Counted from the stretch's first letter, positions 15,999 to 24,974 are shown. The stretch: DNA of 64,000 nucleotides from Rhodospirillales bacterium (GCA_947473305.1 CANJCB010000003.1:124001-188000); one strand, 5' to 3'. Translations and numbers: made by a program. Notes: generated from the letters alone by a model not told the origin.

Positions 15999-16453
15999 GC
16001 CGGTTCGGACTTTTCGGGCGCGACGACCAGCGCCTGGAGCGCCGCCCGGAGGCGCGGCGGGATCGGGGTCGGCCGGCTGGCCGCGCGATCCACGAAGACA
16101 TGGACGAAATGGCCGGTCGCCAGCGGCGGCTCGTCGCCCTGGCGGAACAGCCCGATCTCATAGCGCACGCTGGAATTGCCGAGCTTCGTCACCCGGATGC
16201 AGGCGTCGATCACATCGGGAAAGGCCACGGGGCGATGGAAGCGACAGCCGGTCTCGACCGCGAAGCCGACGATCCCGCCGGCATGGATATCCATCCCGCC
16301 GACCTCGATCAGGTAGGTGTTAATGACCGTGTCGAAATAGGAGTAATAGACCACGTTGTTCACATGGCCATAGATGTCGTTGTCCATCCAACGGGTGGGG
16401 ATCGCCAGCCTATGCCGGTATCCCTCGCGCCGTTCGGTCTCGCCTTCCGCCAT
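15995..16453 (-). CDS. Hotdog-fold acyl-CoA thioesterase (4HBT/YbgC type)
   Basis: 152 residues with the 4HBT signature RWMDNDIYGHVNN at 21-33, including the catalytic aspartate, followed by VVYYSYFDTVINTYL. The C-terminal part keeps the family pattern of strands (VRYEIGLFRQ, TGHFVHVFVD). Such enzymes hydrolyse acyl-CoA thioesters in the cytoplasm; the substrate is unknown. It is the first gene of a three-gene operon; its TGA overlaps the ATG of the coiled-coil gene (ATGA). The co-translation with a coiled-coil membrane protein and a nuclease-like protein does not suggest an obvious pathway. Confidence 0.9.
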   Translation of the reverse strand: MAEGETERREGYRHRLAIPTRWMDNDIYGHVNNVVYYSYFDTVINTYLIEVGGMDIHAGGIVGFAVETGCRFHRPVAFPDVIDACIRVTKLGNSSVRYEIGLFRQGDEPPLATGHFVHVFVDRAASRPTPIPPRLRAALQALVVAPEKSEPA

Positions 16454-16775
16454 CTGCGCCCCTGCTGCCTCTTCCCTGGCTCCCAGAGTAAAGACAAGCG
16501 CCGCGAAAGGCGAGCGGGGCCGTCAACGAGTGACGACCCCTAAAAAGGTCGAAAGTTCGTGACTGAGAATGTTCGGAATGAGCCGGTTTACGGCGCAGGA
16601 GCGGACCCCCCCAACGCACCGAGGCCCAGGATAGAGCCCGCCCTGATGAACACAACGCCTCGCATCGTCCGAAATGACGATTGCCGGGGAGTGTGACATT
16701 CCTGCCCAGTGGTCGAAGGAAGCCGTCTATCCTATGTCAATGTCTCGACTCGCGGCCGCTTGAGGCCTATTCCCG
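16454..16775. other. Divergent intergenic region
   Basis: 322 bases between the thioesterase (minus) and the ClC channel (plus). A hairpin GGGGCCGTCA (16516-16525) / TGACGACCCC (16531-16540), with two mismatches, lies about 65 bases upstream of the thioesterase start. I see no gene, no clear promoter and no riboswitch. Confidence 0.5.
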
Positions 16776-18617
16776 ATGCGCAGCAGTGCCTTGCCCTTTT
16801 GGAGCGTGACGCTCCAGCTCCTCGAGCGCGTGAAGCTCGATGTGCGGATGCGCGCGCTGATCCGCACCTATGTCCGCAATACCGATATCGGTCATATCGT
16901 GGTGGCGGCCGGGGTCGGCGTGGCGGTGGGGCTGCTCGTTGTCCTGGTGCAGGAAATCCTGCGGCTGCTCCATTCGGCGCTTTTCGGAATCTCGGTCGAT
17001 GAGCGGCTGAGCGAGACGGCCGGGCTTTCCTGGAAGATCGTGCTGCTCGTCCCCTGCCTCGGTGGCCTCTGCTATGGGATCGTCGCCCATCTGCTCCGCC
17101 GCTGGCGGGCGCGGGAGACGGTCGACGCCATCGAAGCCAATGCGCTGCACGGCGGACAGATGTCGCTGACCGACAGTCTGAGGCTCACGACGCTCACGAT
17201 ACTTTCGGCCGGCGTCGGCGCTTCGGTAGGATTGGAGGCCGCCTATACACAATTAGGCTCCGGCTTCGCCTCCCGCATGGGGCGGCTTCTGAAACTCCGG
17301 CGGGGGGATCTCAGAACGCTCGTCGGCTGCGGCGCGGCGGCGGCCATCGCGGCGGCCTTCAACGCCCCGCTGGCGGGCGCCTTCTATGCCTTCGAGCTCA
17401 TCATTGGCAGTTATACGCTCGCCACGCTGGCGCCCATCGCCATCGCGGCGCTCGCAGCCACCATCGTCAGCCGCCAGGTCTTTGGCGCGGCCCCCATCTT
17501 CGTGGTCGCGGAGCCGATGCAGATCGTGGGGCTCGACTATCCGATCTTCGCGATATTGGGCGTCGCCTCGGCGGGCCTTGCGATCCTGGTGATGAAGGGC
17601 GTGTCCATGGTGGAGGCGCTCTTCCGCCGGCTGGCGCTGCCGGCCTGGCTCCGGCCGGGGATCGGCGGGCTGCTGCTGGGGGCGATCGCGCTCTTCTATC
17701 CCCAGGTGCTGGGCAGCGGGCATGGCGGGATCCTCGCGGCGGTGGGATCGGGCTTCCCGCTGCAACTCGCCCTGGGGCTGATCGTCGCCAAGACCCTAGC
17801 CTCGGCGATCTCCATCGGCAGCGGGTTCCGGGGCGGGATGTTCAGCTCGTCCCTGCTGATCGGCGCGCTCTTCGGGCAGGTCGTGGGAGCGCTGACGATC
17901 CTGGTGCTGCCCGGCATCCCGCCCAATCCCACGGTCTTCACCCTGGTCGGCATGGGGGCGGTCGCGGCGGGGGTGGTGGGCGCGCCGGTCACCATGATCC
18001 TCCTGGTGCTGGAGGCGACGGCGGATTTCTCCGCGACCACCGGGGTGATGGTGGCGGTGATCCTCTCCTCCTTCGTGGTGCGGACGCTCTTCGGCTATTC
18101 CTTCGCGACCTGGCGCTTCCACTTGAGGGGCATCCCGCTCAGGAGCGCCCATGACGTGGGCTGGATCCACGACATGACGGTGGCGAAGCTCATGCGGCGC
18201 GACCAGAACGTGGTGGCGCACGACCTCCCCTTGAGCGAAATCCGCCGGCTCTTTCCCCTGGGGGCAACGAAACGCCTCTTCGTGGCGGCGGAGGACGGGA
18301 CCTATCTCGGGATCATCGACCTGGCCGAAGCCCATGAGGCCGACCACGACGCCAAGCTCGCCGAATTGACGGCCGCGGACCTCGCCGAAGGGAAGGCGCA
18401 TTTCCTGTTGCCCGATTATGCGGTGCGGACGGCGCTCGATCTCTTCGTGACGGCCGAGGTCGAAGTCCTTCCCGTGCTCGCCGGCATCGGCGACCGCCAG
18501 CTCGTGGGATATCTCACCGAAGCCTATGCGCTGCGCCGCTACAACCGGGAACTGGAGCAGCGGCGCGGCGAGGAACTGGGCGAGACCAGCCTCTACGGAC
18601 CCGCGCCGCCGATCTAG
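16776..18617 (+). CDS. ClC-family chloride channel/transporter with C-terminal CBS region
   Basis: 613 residues. The membrane domain covers about 40-450 with the expected hydrophobic helices. The ClC filter regions are variants: GSGHGG for the GSGIP loop, GASVGLEAAYTQ with the gating glutamate in the GREGP position, and GSGFRGGMFSSSLLIGA for the GGxFxP region. The C-terminus (from about 460: MTVAKLMRRDQNVVAHDL and beyond) is a CBS pair that may sense nucleotides. Proton exchange versus channel behaviour cannot be decided. Its TAG stop coincides with the left edge of an IS element, so the original C-terminus may have been longer. Confidence 0.92.
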   Translation: MRSSALPFWSVTLQLLERVKLDVRMRALIRTYVRNTDIGHIVVAAGVGVAVGLLVVLVQEILRLLHSALFGISVDERLSETAGLSWKIVLLVPCLGGLCYGIVAHLLRRWRARETVDAIEANALHGGQMSLTDSLRLTTLTILSAGVGASVGLEAAYTQLGSGFASRMGRLLKLRRGDLRTLVGCGAAAAIAAAFNAPLAGAFYAFELIIGSYTLATLAPIAIAALAATIVSRQVFGAAPIFVVAEPMQIVGLDYPIFAILGVASAGLAILVMKGVSMVEALFRRLALPAWLRPGIGGLLLGAIALFYPQVLGSGHGGILAAVGSGFPLQLALGLIVAKTLASAISIGSGFRGGMFSSSLLIGALFGQVVGALTILVLPGIPPNPTVFTLVGMGAVAAGVVGAPVTMILLVLEATADFSATTGVMVAVILSSFVVRTLFGYSFATWRFHLRGIPLRSAHDVGWIHDMTVAKLMRRDQNVVAHDLPLSEIRRLFPLGATKRLFVAAEDGTYLGIIDLAEAHEADHDAKLAELTAADLAEGKAHFLLPDYAVRTALDLFVTAEVEVLPVLAGIGDRQLVGYLTEAYALRRYNRELEQRRGEELGETSLYGPAPPI

Positions 18618-18707
18618 AGCGGTTCATTGTTTGAGTGAATCTTTCGGGATTCCCTTATGTGGTGGTTTGTGATTCAGGATACTGGCTGGGCAGGAGGCCA
18701 GCCTCTG

Positions 18708-19635
18708 ATGACCCGACCTCTTTCCAATAATCTTCGTGAGCGTGTCGTTGCGGCGGTTGCGGCTGGAACGACGTGCCGATCTGTTGCGTTGCGGTTTCGT
18801 CTGTGGTGAAGTGGTGTCAGCGGCATCGAGCGACGGGTTCTGTCGCACCGGGCAAGGTGGGTGGTCACCGCAAGCGCCTGCTGGAGCCTTATCGTGATTT
18901 CATTGTGGCGCGTGTGAATGAGACCTCACACCTGACGCTGCATGGGCTGAAGGATGAGCTTGCAGCCCGCAGGGTGCATGTGTCGCACAACGCGGTGTGG
19001 ATGTTCATGCGGCGCGAAGGGCTGAGGTTCAAAAAAAACGCTGTTCGCGCTTGAGCAGGCCCGCGCAGATGTTGCTCGCAGGCGGCAACGCTGGCGTTCC
19101 TGGCAGAGGGGCCTCGATCCGCGCCGGTTGGTCTTTATCGACGAGACTTGGATCAAGACCAATATGGCCCCGTTGCGAGGCTGGGGGCCGAAGGGCAAGC
19201 GCCTGCGCGGCTACGCCCCGCATGGTCATTGGCGCACGCTGACCTTCCTCGGCGCGCTGCGCCACGACCAACTCAGCGCTCCTTGTGTCTTCGACGGACC
19301 GATCAACGGCCGGTGCTTCAGCGCCGGAGCCTGCCCCCGCGAAGGCGAGGGTCGAACAGCAACTCGTGCCGGTCTTGGTACCTGGCGACATCGTCATCAT
19401 GGACAATCTCGGCTCCCACAAGTCGCAGGCCATCCGCGACATGATCAGAGCAGCCGGCGCGAGGCTCTGGTACCTGCCGCCATACTCCCCGGACCTCAAT
19501 CCGATCGAACAGGCCTTTGCAAAGATCATACACTGGATGCGAAAGGCCCAGAAACGAACCGTCGAGGACACGTGGCAATACGTCGGCCACCTTGGCGAAC
19601 CTGCGAGGCGATCGCTCTCACTATATCGAACATGA
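18708..19635 (+). pseudogene. IS630-type transposase, broken by three frame changes and a lost C-terminus
   Basis: The gene starts MTRPLSNNLRERVVAAVAAG at 18708 (helix-turn-helix region). A small deletion near 18790 shifts the frame to the stretch containing SSVVKWCQRHRATG. A run of eight A (19031-19038) after LRF shifts it again; seven A would restore KKTLFALEQARADV. The third change is an insertion at 19325-19349. All three DDE motifs survive in separate frames: [24 protein letters not shown] and [11 protein letters not shown]. The C-terminus departs from the family after VEDTW. The A-tract change could be slippage-dependent in active relatives, but the other lesions make this copy dead. 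Confidence 0.88.
19325..19349. repeat. Foreign 25-base insertion in the transposase
   Basis: Where intact relatives read on directly from the CF(S/R)A region to VEQQL, this copy has an extra block containing CCTGCCCCCGCGAAGGCGAG. The core CCCCGCGAAGGCG resembles half of a hairpin repeat that is widespread between genes in alphaproteobacteria. It looks like a fragment of a repeat inserted into the element. Confidence 0.5.
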
Positions 19636-19640
19636 AGGTC

Positions 19641-20362
19641 GTTGCGGGCGTGAAGGCTCTCTTCTCCATTAGGCTTCATTTCCTCGGATCTCGTTTCAGG
19701 TCGATTCATTTTACCGACAGGCTAGGCGCCCTCACGACCGCGTTCCGAACCTCGTGTCGTCGAAACATCTGGCGCTTTCCAAGTCAACGGCTAAGAGCCC
19801 CAGGCCGCTGGAATGTGTCACTAGAAGCCATGATCGCCACAGATCGAGCCGTCCGGGCGATAGGCAATCCAGAAATTTCCGCCGTCGGTTGCTCTTCTAT
19901 ATTCTCAAAAATTTACCCTACGAGGCTTTTTCATTTAATCGCGAGAAAGATATTCTTTGAACCCGAGAAAGCAAAAGCCAAGTCCAGTGATCCTCAGTGG
20001 ATAATATTCCATAACCGCAAAGATTTTGCCGCTATTTCTGTTGGGACTGCCGCGACCGGTCCTTCCTCGCGTTGCTAGACACATTTAAGCGACGTATAAG
20101 TCCACTGATCGAACTAACTTAGCTGGGCTGCCTTAGCATCCCCGACTGCCGAAACCGAATGGCGGACACCGGCCTACCATAAGGTGATGCACCCTTTTAA
20201 TGGCAGGCAAACCAACATTTTCCTGTTTATGAGATATCCGGTTTCGGCGTTCCAAACACACTAGGTTCCGGTCCTCTTACGACCATTCTCGTCGAGCCGT
20301 TAGAGTCCACTTTTTATGAGCAGCCGCTCGAAACTGGACAATCTTATTCCCGCACATCTCGA
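19641..20362. other. Unexplained lower-GC segment without intact gene
   Basis: About 720 bases between the IS remnant and creA, close to half A+T and thus unlike the surroundings. Frames are open only by chance lengths and I recognise none of their products. No IS right end, tRNA or terminator was identified. It probably is debris of inserted DNA brought in with, or next to, the IS element. Confidence 0.5.
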
Positions 20363-20869
20363 TCACAATCGATTTATAGGTTCACGGACTAGCGCAGGCG
20401 TCCAGAGGGGCACGAGCGAGATGCTGTTGGCGGGGGAGCCTTCGATCACCCGCGTGCTGATCGCCACATAGACGATCACCTTGTTTTCCTTGTCGATCTT
20501 GCGGATGACGCGGGTGCGCTTGAAGAAGGCGGAGGTGCGCTCGCTATAGACATTCTCGCTGATCGGCAGCTTGAGCGCGGTCTCGGCGTCGATGGGACCG
20601 ATCTGGCGACAGGCGATGGAAAATTCCGAAGGGTCCTCGGTGAGGCCCAACAGGCTCTTGAACCCGCCTTTGCGCGCCTGGCTGATATAGCAGGCCGCGC
20701 CGGGCACCTTGGGGTCCTTGAAGCCGCTGACGCAGACCGCGTCGTTGGGGGCGCCGATCAGCGACTTCATGCTCCAGGTCGTGTCGTCGCAAGGCAGGTC
20801 CGTGGCGCGCGCGCCGGTGGAAAAGCCCAGACCGACGAGCAGGATCGCCAAAGCAACTATTGTCTTCAT
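20363..20869 (-). CDS. creA: CreA family exported protein
   Basis: 168 residues from the ATG at 20869 (AAGGAG eight bases upstream; a GTG one codon earlier is also possible). A signal peptide ends near ARA-TD. The mature protein carries the CreA pattern: VCVSGFKDPKVPGAACYISQ, GGFKSLLGLTEDPSEFSIAC, QIGPI, RTSAFFKRTRVIRKID and VIEGSPANSISLVPL. CreA is a conserved periplasmic protein of unknown activity. The expected paired cysteines are present. It borders the foreign segment at its 3' side. Confidence 0.92.
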   Translation of the reverse strand: MKTIVALAILLVGLGFSTGARATDLPCDDTTWSMKSLIGAPNDAVCVSGFKDPKVPGAACYISQARKGGFKSLLGLTEDPSEFSIACRQIGPIDAETALKLPISENVYSERTSAFFKRTRVIRKIDKENKVIVYVAISTRVIEGSPANSISLVPLWTPALVREPINRL

Positions 20870-20886
20870 CACTCTCTCTCCTTCGC

Positions 20887-20915
20887 CGTCATGCCCGGAC
20901 GTGATCCGGGCATCT
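20887..20915. repeat. Half-length dispersed palindrome
   Basis: CGTCATGCCCGGA...TCCGGGCATC forms a single hairpin that matches the left half of the element at 2544-2618, differing in one loop base. It lies within the creA leader just upstream of the ribosome site. Confidence 0.75.
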
Positions 20916-21070
20916 GGGTGTGAGCCCGCGAACTTTCCAGAGACAAGGAACCCGCAGGTGCCCCAATCAAGTCCCGGCGTGCCGAATTCTCAAAACTCTG
21001 GCTAAAAAACGCTCCGGACAGCGTAACCCGACGCGCGACAGCCGGTATTTTCCCCGTCATAGTCCGATCA

Positions 21071-21979
21071 ATGAGCATCGCTGTCGAAACGAAGAAGACG
21101 GTGCCGACGGGGGAATATGGGCTTCTGCTCCTCCTGTCGACATTCTGGGGAGCTTCCTTCACCTTCATCCACATCGGGGTCGAGACGATCCCGCCCTTGA
21201 CCTTCATCACGGTCCGGACCCTGCTCGCGGGATTCATCCTGCTCGCCGTGATGAAGCTCAAGGGCGTCCGCTTTCCGAAAGACCTTCTCACCTGGCGCAA
21301 TTACGCGGTCCAGGCGGTGCTGAACAGCGTGCTGCCGGTGGCGCTCATCGCCTGGGCGGAGCAGACGGTGGAGGCGGGGCTCGCGACGATCCTCAACGCC
21401 TCCTCGCCGATCTTCGCCTTTCTCATCGACTGGATCTGGACCAAGCGCGAGACCACCAGCGCCAAGAAGATGCTAGGCGTTATGCTCGGCATGCTGGGCG
21501 TTCTGCTGATCGTCGGGTTCCAGGCCTTGAACGGGATCGGCAAGGAGTTGATCGCCCAACTCGCCGTGGTGCTAGCCGCTCTCTGCTTTGCCGGGGCCGT
21601 GCTCTGGGGGCGCAATTTCTCGGGCACCAATCCCATGGCGCCGGCGACCGGGTCCCTGCTGACGGGCGCCGTGATGACCCTGCCCTTTGCCCTCGTGGTG
21701 GACCGGCCCTGGACGATCGAGCCTTCGCTGGCCTCCTGCCTGGCGCTCGTTTATCTCGCGATCTTTTCGACAGCCATCGCCTTCACCCTCTATTTCCGGC
21801 TGATCCGCACCATGGGAGCGGTCAGCACCTCGGCCCAGGCCTATCTGCGCGTGCCCATCGGGGTCGGCATCGGCGCGCTCTTCCTGGGCGAGAGCCTGTC
21901 GCCCACCGCCTGGATCGGCTGCCTCTGCGTGATGGCCGGCGTGGTGGCCATGACCCTCCCTTCGTGGAGGAAGGCATGA
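21071..21979 (+). CDS. EamA-family (DMT superfamily) transporter 1
   Basis: 302 residues with ten predicted membrane helices in two EamA halves. LLLLLSTFWGASFTFIHIGV and the PPLTFITVRTLLAG motif begin the first half; TGSLLTGAVMTLPFALV and the YLRVPIGVGIGALFLGE region are in the second. Such proteins usually export amino acids or small metabolites, or take up nucleotide sugars; the substrate is unknown. Its stop overlaps the start of a second EamA gene (ATGA), so the two are translated together and may work as a pair. Confidence 0.93.
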   Translation: MSIAVETKKTVPTGEYGLLLLLSTFWGASFTFIHIGVETIPPLTFITVRTLLAGFILLAVMKLKGVRFPKDLLTWRNYAVQAVLNSVLPVALIAWAEQTVEAGLATILNASSPIFAFLIDWIWTKRETTSAKKMLGVMLGMLGVLLIVGFQALNGIGKELIAQLAVVLAALCFAGAVLWGRNFSGTNPMAPATGSLLTGAVMTLPFALVVDRPWTIEPSLASCLALVYLAIFSTAIAFTLYFRLIRTMGAVSTSAQAYLRVPIGVGIGALFLGESLSPTAWIGCLCVMAGVVAMTLPSWRKA

Positions 21980-22959
21980 GCGCCACAACCGAAGGCGTTT
22001 CCCAGCCCACGGCCAAGCCGATCGACTATGCGTTGCTGCTCCTGCTCGCGGCGCTCTGGGGCTCGACCTATACGCTGATCCGGATCGCGGTGGAGACGAT
22101 CCCGCCGACCACCCTCATCGCCGCCCGGACCGTCATCGCGGCCTTGCTGCTCCATGCGATCATGCGGGCCAAGGGGATCAGGATGCCAACCGACCGGGCG
22201 CTTTGGGGCAAATTCGCCTTCCAGGCGCTCTTCAACGCGGCCTTGCCCTTCATCATGATCGCCTATGCCGAGAAGACGGTGACCGCGGGGCTTGCGACCA
22301 TCCTCAATTCGACCGCGCCGATTTTCACCTTTCTCATCAATTGGGCCATCGTGCGGCGCGAACCCGCGAGCCTGCGCAAGCTCGGCGGCGTGGTGGCGGG
22401 CATGAGCGGGGTCACGCTCATCGTCGGCTGGGAGGCCCTGAGCGGGATGGGGCAAGGAACGCTGGCGCAGGTGGCGCTGGTCGTCTCCGCGATTTTCTAC
22501 GCCTGGGCCGCGATCTTCGGGCGGACCTTCGCCGGGCTGCACCCGCTCGTCCCGGCGCAGGGTTCGCTGATCGCGGGAGCGATCTGGCTGACGCCCCTGG
22601 CACTGGCGGTCGATCAACCCTGGACGCTGCACCCCTCCACAGAGGCCTTGGTCTGCACGCTGATCATGGGGATCTTCACCACCGGTTTCGGCTTCATCCT
22701 CTATTTCCGGCTCCTCCAGAGCATGGGCGCGGTGGCCGTGACCTCGCAGGGCTACCTCCGGGTGCCGGTGGGCGTGCTGATCGGCGTCTTCTGGCTGGGC
22801 GAGGCGCTGCCCTCCACCGCCTGGATCGGGCTCATCTGCGTGGTCGTCGGGGTCGCGGCCATGACGATCCCGGAGAAGCCGCGCGCGACCCAGGCCTTGC
22901 GGGACCCTGCCATCCGGGAGGACACTTCCGGCAAGACCGCTCCTCGGGGGAAGCCATGA
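21976..22959 (+). CDS. EamA-family (DMT superfamily) transporter 2
   Basis: 327 residues from the ATG at 21976. It is a close paralogue of the preceding protein: ALWGSTYTLIRIAVETIPP, AEKTVTAGLATILNSTAPIF and YLRVPVGVLIGVFWLGE align throughout. The C-terminus has an extra hydrophilic tail of about 25 residues. The stop again overlaps the next ATG (ATGA at 22956). The tandem copies could form a heterodimer, as is known for some small multidrug-type carriers; this is inference. Confidence 0.93.
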   Translation: MSATTEGVSQPTAKPIDYALLLLLAALWGSTYTLIRIAVETIPPTTLIAARTVIAALLLHAIMRAKGIRMPTDRALWGKFAFQALFNAALPFIMIAYAEKTVTAGLATILNSTAPIFTFLINWAIVRREPASLRKLGGVVAGMSGVTLIVGWEALSGMGQGTLAQVALVVSAIFYAWAAIFGRTFAGLHPLVPAQGSLIAGAIWLTPLALAVDQPWTLHPSTEALVCTLIMGIFTTGFGFILYFRLLQSMGAVAVTSQGYLRVPVGVLIGVFWLGEALPSTAWIGLICVVVGVAAMTIPEKPRATQALRDPAIREDTSGKTAPRGKP

Positions 22960-23744
22960 AATCTGTCGTCGCCGCTCTGCTCGGGCTCGCCGCCCTTGCC
23001 GCACCCGTTCAGGCCCAGGAGCCGAACCCCGTCGCGGCCGGCGGCGCTCTCAGGGTCGTCTTTCTGGGCGGCAATCCCGCCCAGGCGGTTCGCACGCCCG
23101 CCGGCGAGACCCTGGGTCCTGCCGCCGATCTCGCCCGGGAATTGGGCCGCCGTCTCGGGCTCCCGGTCGAGATCAAGCCCATTCCCGGCCCGCCCCAGGT
23201 GATCGAGGAGGTCGCCGGCGGAAGGGCGGACATCGGCTTCGTCGCCTATGAGCCCTCGCGCACCGGGACCGTGGAGTTCTCCCAGACCTATATCCTGGTG
23301 CATCAGACCTTCATCGTACGCGAGGATTCAAAGATCCGGACGGTGGCCGATATCGACCGGGCCGGCCAGAAGATCGCCGGGACGACGAACGATTCGATCA
23401 CGCTCTATCTGGCGCGCACCTTGAAGAACGCGACGCCTCTCGCTGTGGAGAACGACCAGGACGCCAACAAGAAGAAGCTGATGGCCGGAGAATTCGACGC
23501 CTTCAGCGGCAACCGCCACCGCATGACCACCTGGATGCGGGAAATGCCGGGGACGCGGGTGCTGCCCGACAATCTCTTCTCGGTGCCTCAGACCATCGTC
23601 GTGCCCAAGGGCAAGCCCGAGGCGCTGGCGGCGGTCAACAAGCTGATCGACGACGCCAGGGCTTCGGGCCTCATCCAGAAGTCGATCGAGGCGAACGGGC
23701 TGATCGGGGTCGAGGTGGCCCCGCCGGGCGTGCCGCGCAACTGA
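22956..23744 (+). CDS. Periplasmic solute-binding protein, family 3 type
   Basis: 262 residues with a signal peptide ending PVQAQ. The body is a type II periplasmic binding domain: GPAADLARELGRRLGLPVEI, VAGGRADIGFVAYEPSRTG and EFSQTYILVHQTFIVRED are typical of the amino-acid binding family 3. Normally such a protein feeds an ABC permease, but here it is translationally coupled to two EamA permeases and no ABC genes are near. It could load a distant ABC transporter or work with the EamA pair; neither is shown by sequence. Confidence 0.9.
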   Translation: MKSVVAALLGLAALAAPVQAQEPNPVAAGGALRVVFLGGNPAQAVRTPAGETLGPAADLARELGRRLGLPVEIKPIPGPPQVIEEVAGGRADIGFVAYEPSRTGTVEFSQTYILVHQTFIVREDSKIRTVADIDRAGQKIAGTTNDSITLYLARTLKNATPLAVENDQDANKKKLMAGEFDAFSGNRHRMTTWMREMPGTRVLPDNLFSVPQTIVVPKGKPEALAAVNKLIDDARASGLIQKSIEANGLIGVEVAPPGVPRN

Positions 23745-23765
23745 CCCTTTCGCGGCCGGAAGGGT

Positions 23766-24974
23766 TCAGCCCGCGGCGTCTTCCGCCAGCAGGACCTCCC
23801 CCAGGCTTTCGAAATTGGCGAAGGCCGCCTGGCCCTGCTGGGTCAGGGTCTGCAGGTCGCGGAAGCGCCGCTCGAAGGGGCTGCCCTTGAAGATCGCCGT
23901 GGTGCCGGCCGCGTGATGGACGAAGTTCACGACCTCGCGCGCCTGATGCATGGCATAGCAGGTCGCGGAGCGCTGCGCGGCGCGCAGTTCCGGCCTGGGT
24001 CCCTCGCCCTCGCCCTCAGCCGCGGCGCGGTAGAAAGTCTGGAACGTCTCGATCACATGGGCGCGCGACGACTTCAGCTTCAGGTCCGCGAGCCCGACCT
24101 CCGATTGGATGACGTTGTTCTCGGCAAGCCGCTGGGTCCGGCCGAAGGGCGTCTTCACGCGGGCGAGCTTGATGAACTCGCTCAACGAGCGCCGCGCGAT
24201 GCCCAGGGCCACGGCGGAAAATCCCAGGCCGAAGAGATTGTAGATGGAGAAGTTATAAAGTGGCCCCCACTCCCGCCGGTCCCGATAGGCGTCGCGGGTA
24301 TAGCAAAAGTCCGCCGGCACGAAGAGATCCTTGACCGCGTAATCGTCGCTGGCGGTGCCCTGTAGCCCCATGACGTCCCAGACGTCGGTGACCACCGCGG
24401 CGGACTTCGGGAAGACCGCGGTGACGGGTTCGAGCGGCTGACCGCCGGGTCCGAGCCGCGGCTGGCCATCGGGCTCGCAAATCCGGCTGACGCCGCAGAG
24501 CCAGGCCGAGTGTTTGGACCCGCTGGCGAAGGACCAGGCGCCGGTGACGCGATACCCGCCCTCGCAGATCACCGCCTTGGCCTTGGGGGTGAAGGGGCCG
24601 GAGGCGGCGACCGCCCGGGGATCGTTGAAGACGGTCCGGGCAACCTCCGGCTTCAGATAGGCGGCGGCGATCGACACGCCGCAGCCCTGGTTGACGCACC
24701 AGGCGGCGCTGGCGTCGCCCTCCGCCAGGACTTCCAGCACCTTGAAGAAGGTGACGGGATCGACCTCCTCCCCGCCGCAGGACCGTGGAATCAGGAGCCG
24801 GAAGAGGCGCGCTTCGTGGAGCGCGTCGAGAACCCCGTCCGGGAGATACCTCGCCTCTTCGATGCTGTCGCCCGCCCGGTCGAGCAGCGGCACCAGCTCA
24901 CGCGCCCGGCTGACCAGCTCGGCCGCTCTTTTCTCGCGCTCGGGGGGACTGGGTTCGCTCGACAGGGTGCTCAA
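23766..24974 (-). CDS. Acyl-CoA dehydrogenase-fold flavin monooxygenase-like protein
   Basis: 402 residues from a TTG start with GGAG seven bases upstream. It has the acyl-CoA dehydrogenase fold: helical N-terminus (LPDGVLDALHEARLFRLLIP), a middle domain with GPFTPKAKAVICEGGYRVTG and WSFASGS, and a C-terminal helical bundle with HHAAGTTAIFKGSPFERRFR. The sequence is closer to HsaA/DszC-type FMNH2-dependent monooxygenases than to true dehydrogenases, since the usual catalytic Glu region is not obvious. It is divergent from an amidohydrolase gene, and the two may act in one degradation pathway. The substrate is unknown. Confidence 0.85.
   Translation of the reverse strand: MSTLSSEPSPPEREKRAAELVSRARELVPLLDRAGDSIEEARYLPDGVLDALHEARLFRLLIPRSCGGEEVDPVTFFKVLEVLAEGDASAAWCVNQGCGVSIAAAYLKPEVARTVFNDPRAVAASGPFTPKAKAVICEGGYRVTGAWSFASGSKHSAWLCGVSRICEPDGQPRLGPGGQPLEPVTAVFPKSAAVVTDVWDVMGLQGTASDDYAVKDLFVPADFCYTRDAYRDRREWGPLYNFSIYNLFGLGFSAVALGIARRSLSEFIKLARVKTPFGRTQRLAENNVIQSEVGLADLKLKSSRAHVIETFQTFYRAAAEGEGEGPRPELRAAQRSATCYAMHQAREVVNFVHHAAGTTAIFKGSPFERRFRDLQTLTQQGQAAFANFESLGEVLLAEDAAG

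Larger units (their letters stand above)
18617..19640 (+). mobile_element. Decayed IS630-family insertion element, right end lost
   Basis: The left end begins GAGCGGTTCATTG at 18617, directly after a TA dinucleotide, the IS630 target. A transposase frame follows in the same orientation. No matching inverted end (of the form CAATGAACCGCTC-TA) is present within the next 1.7 kb, so the right end is deleted and the element cannot move by itself. The right boundary given is where transposase similarity stops. Confidence 0.75.

Noticed and set aside
19031-19038. Programmed frameshift keeping the transposase active
   Set aside because: The A8 tract alone might allow slippage, but the deletion near 18790, the insertion at 19325 and the missing right end make the copy inactive anyway.
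18997-19242. Separate small genes within the IS remnant
   Set aside because: These frames are off-register translations of transposase DNA, not independent genes.
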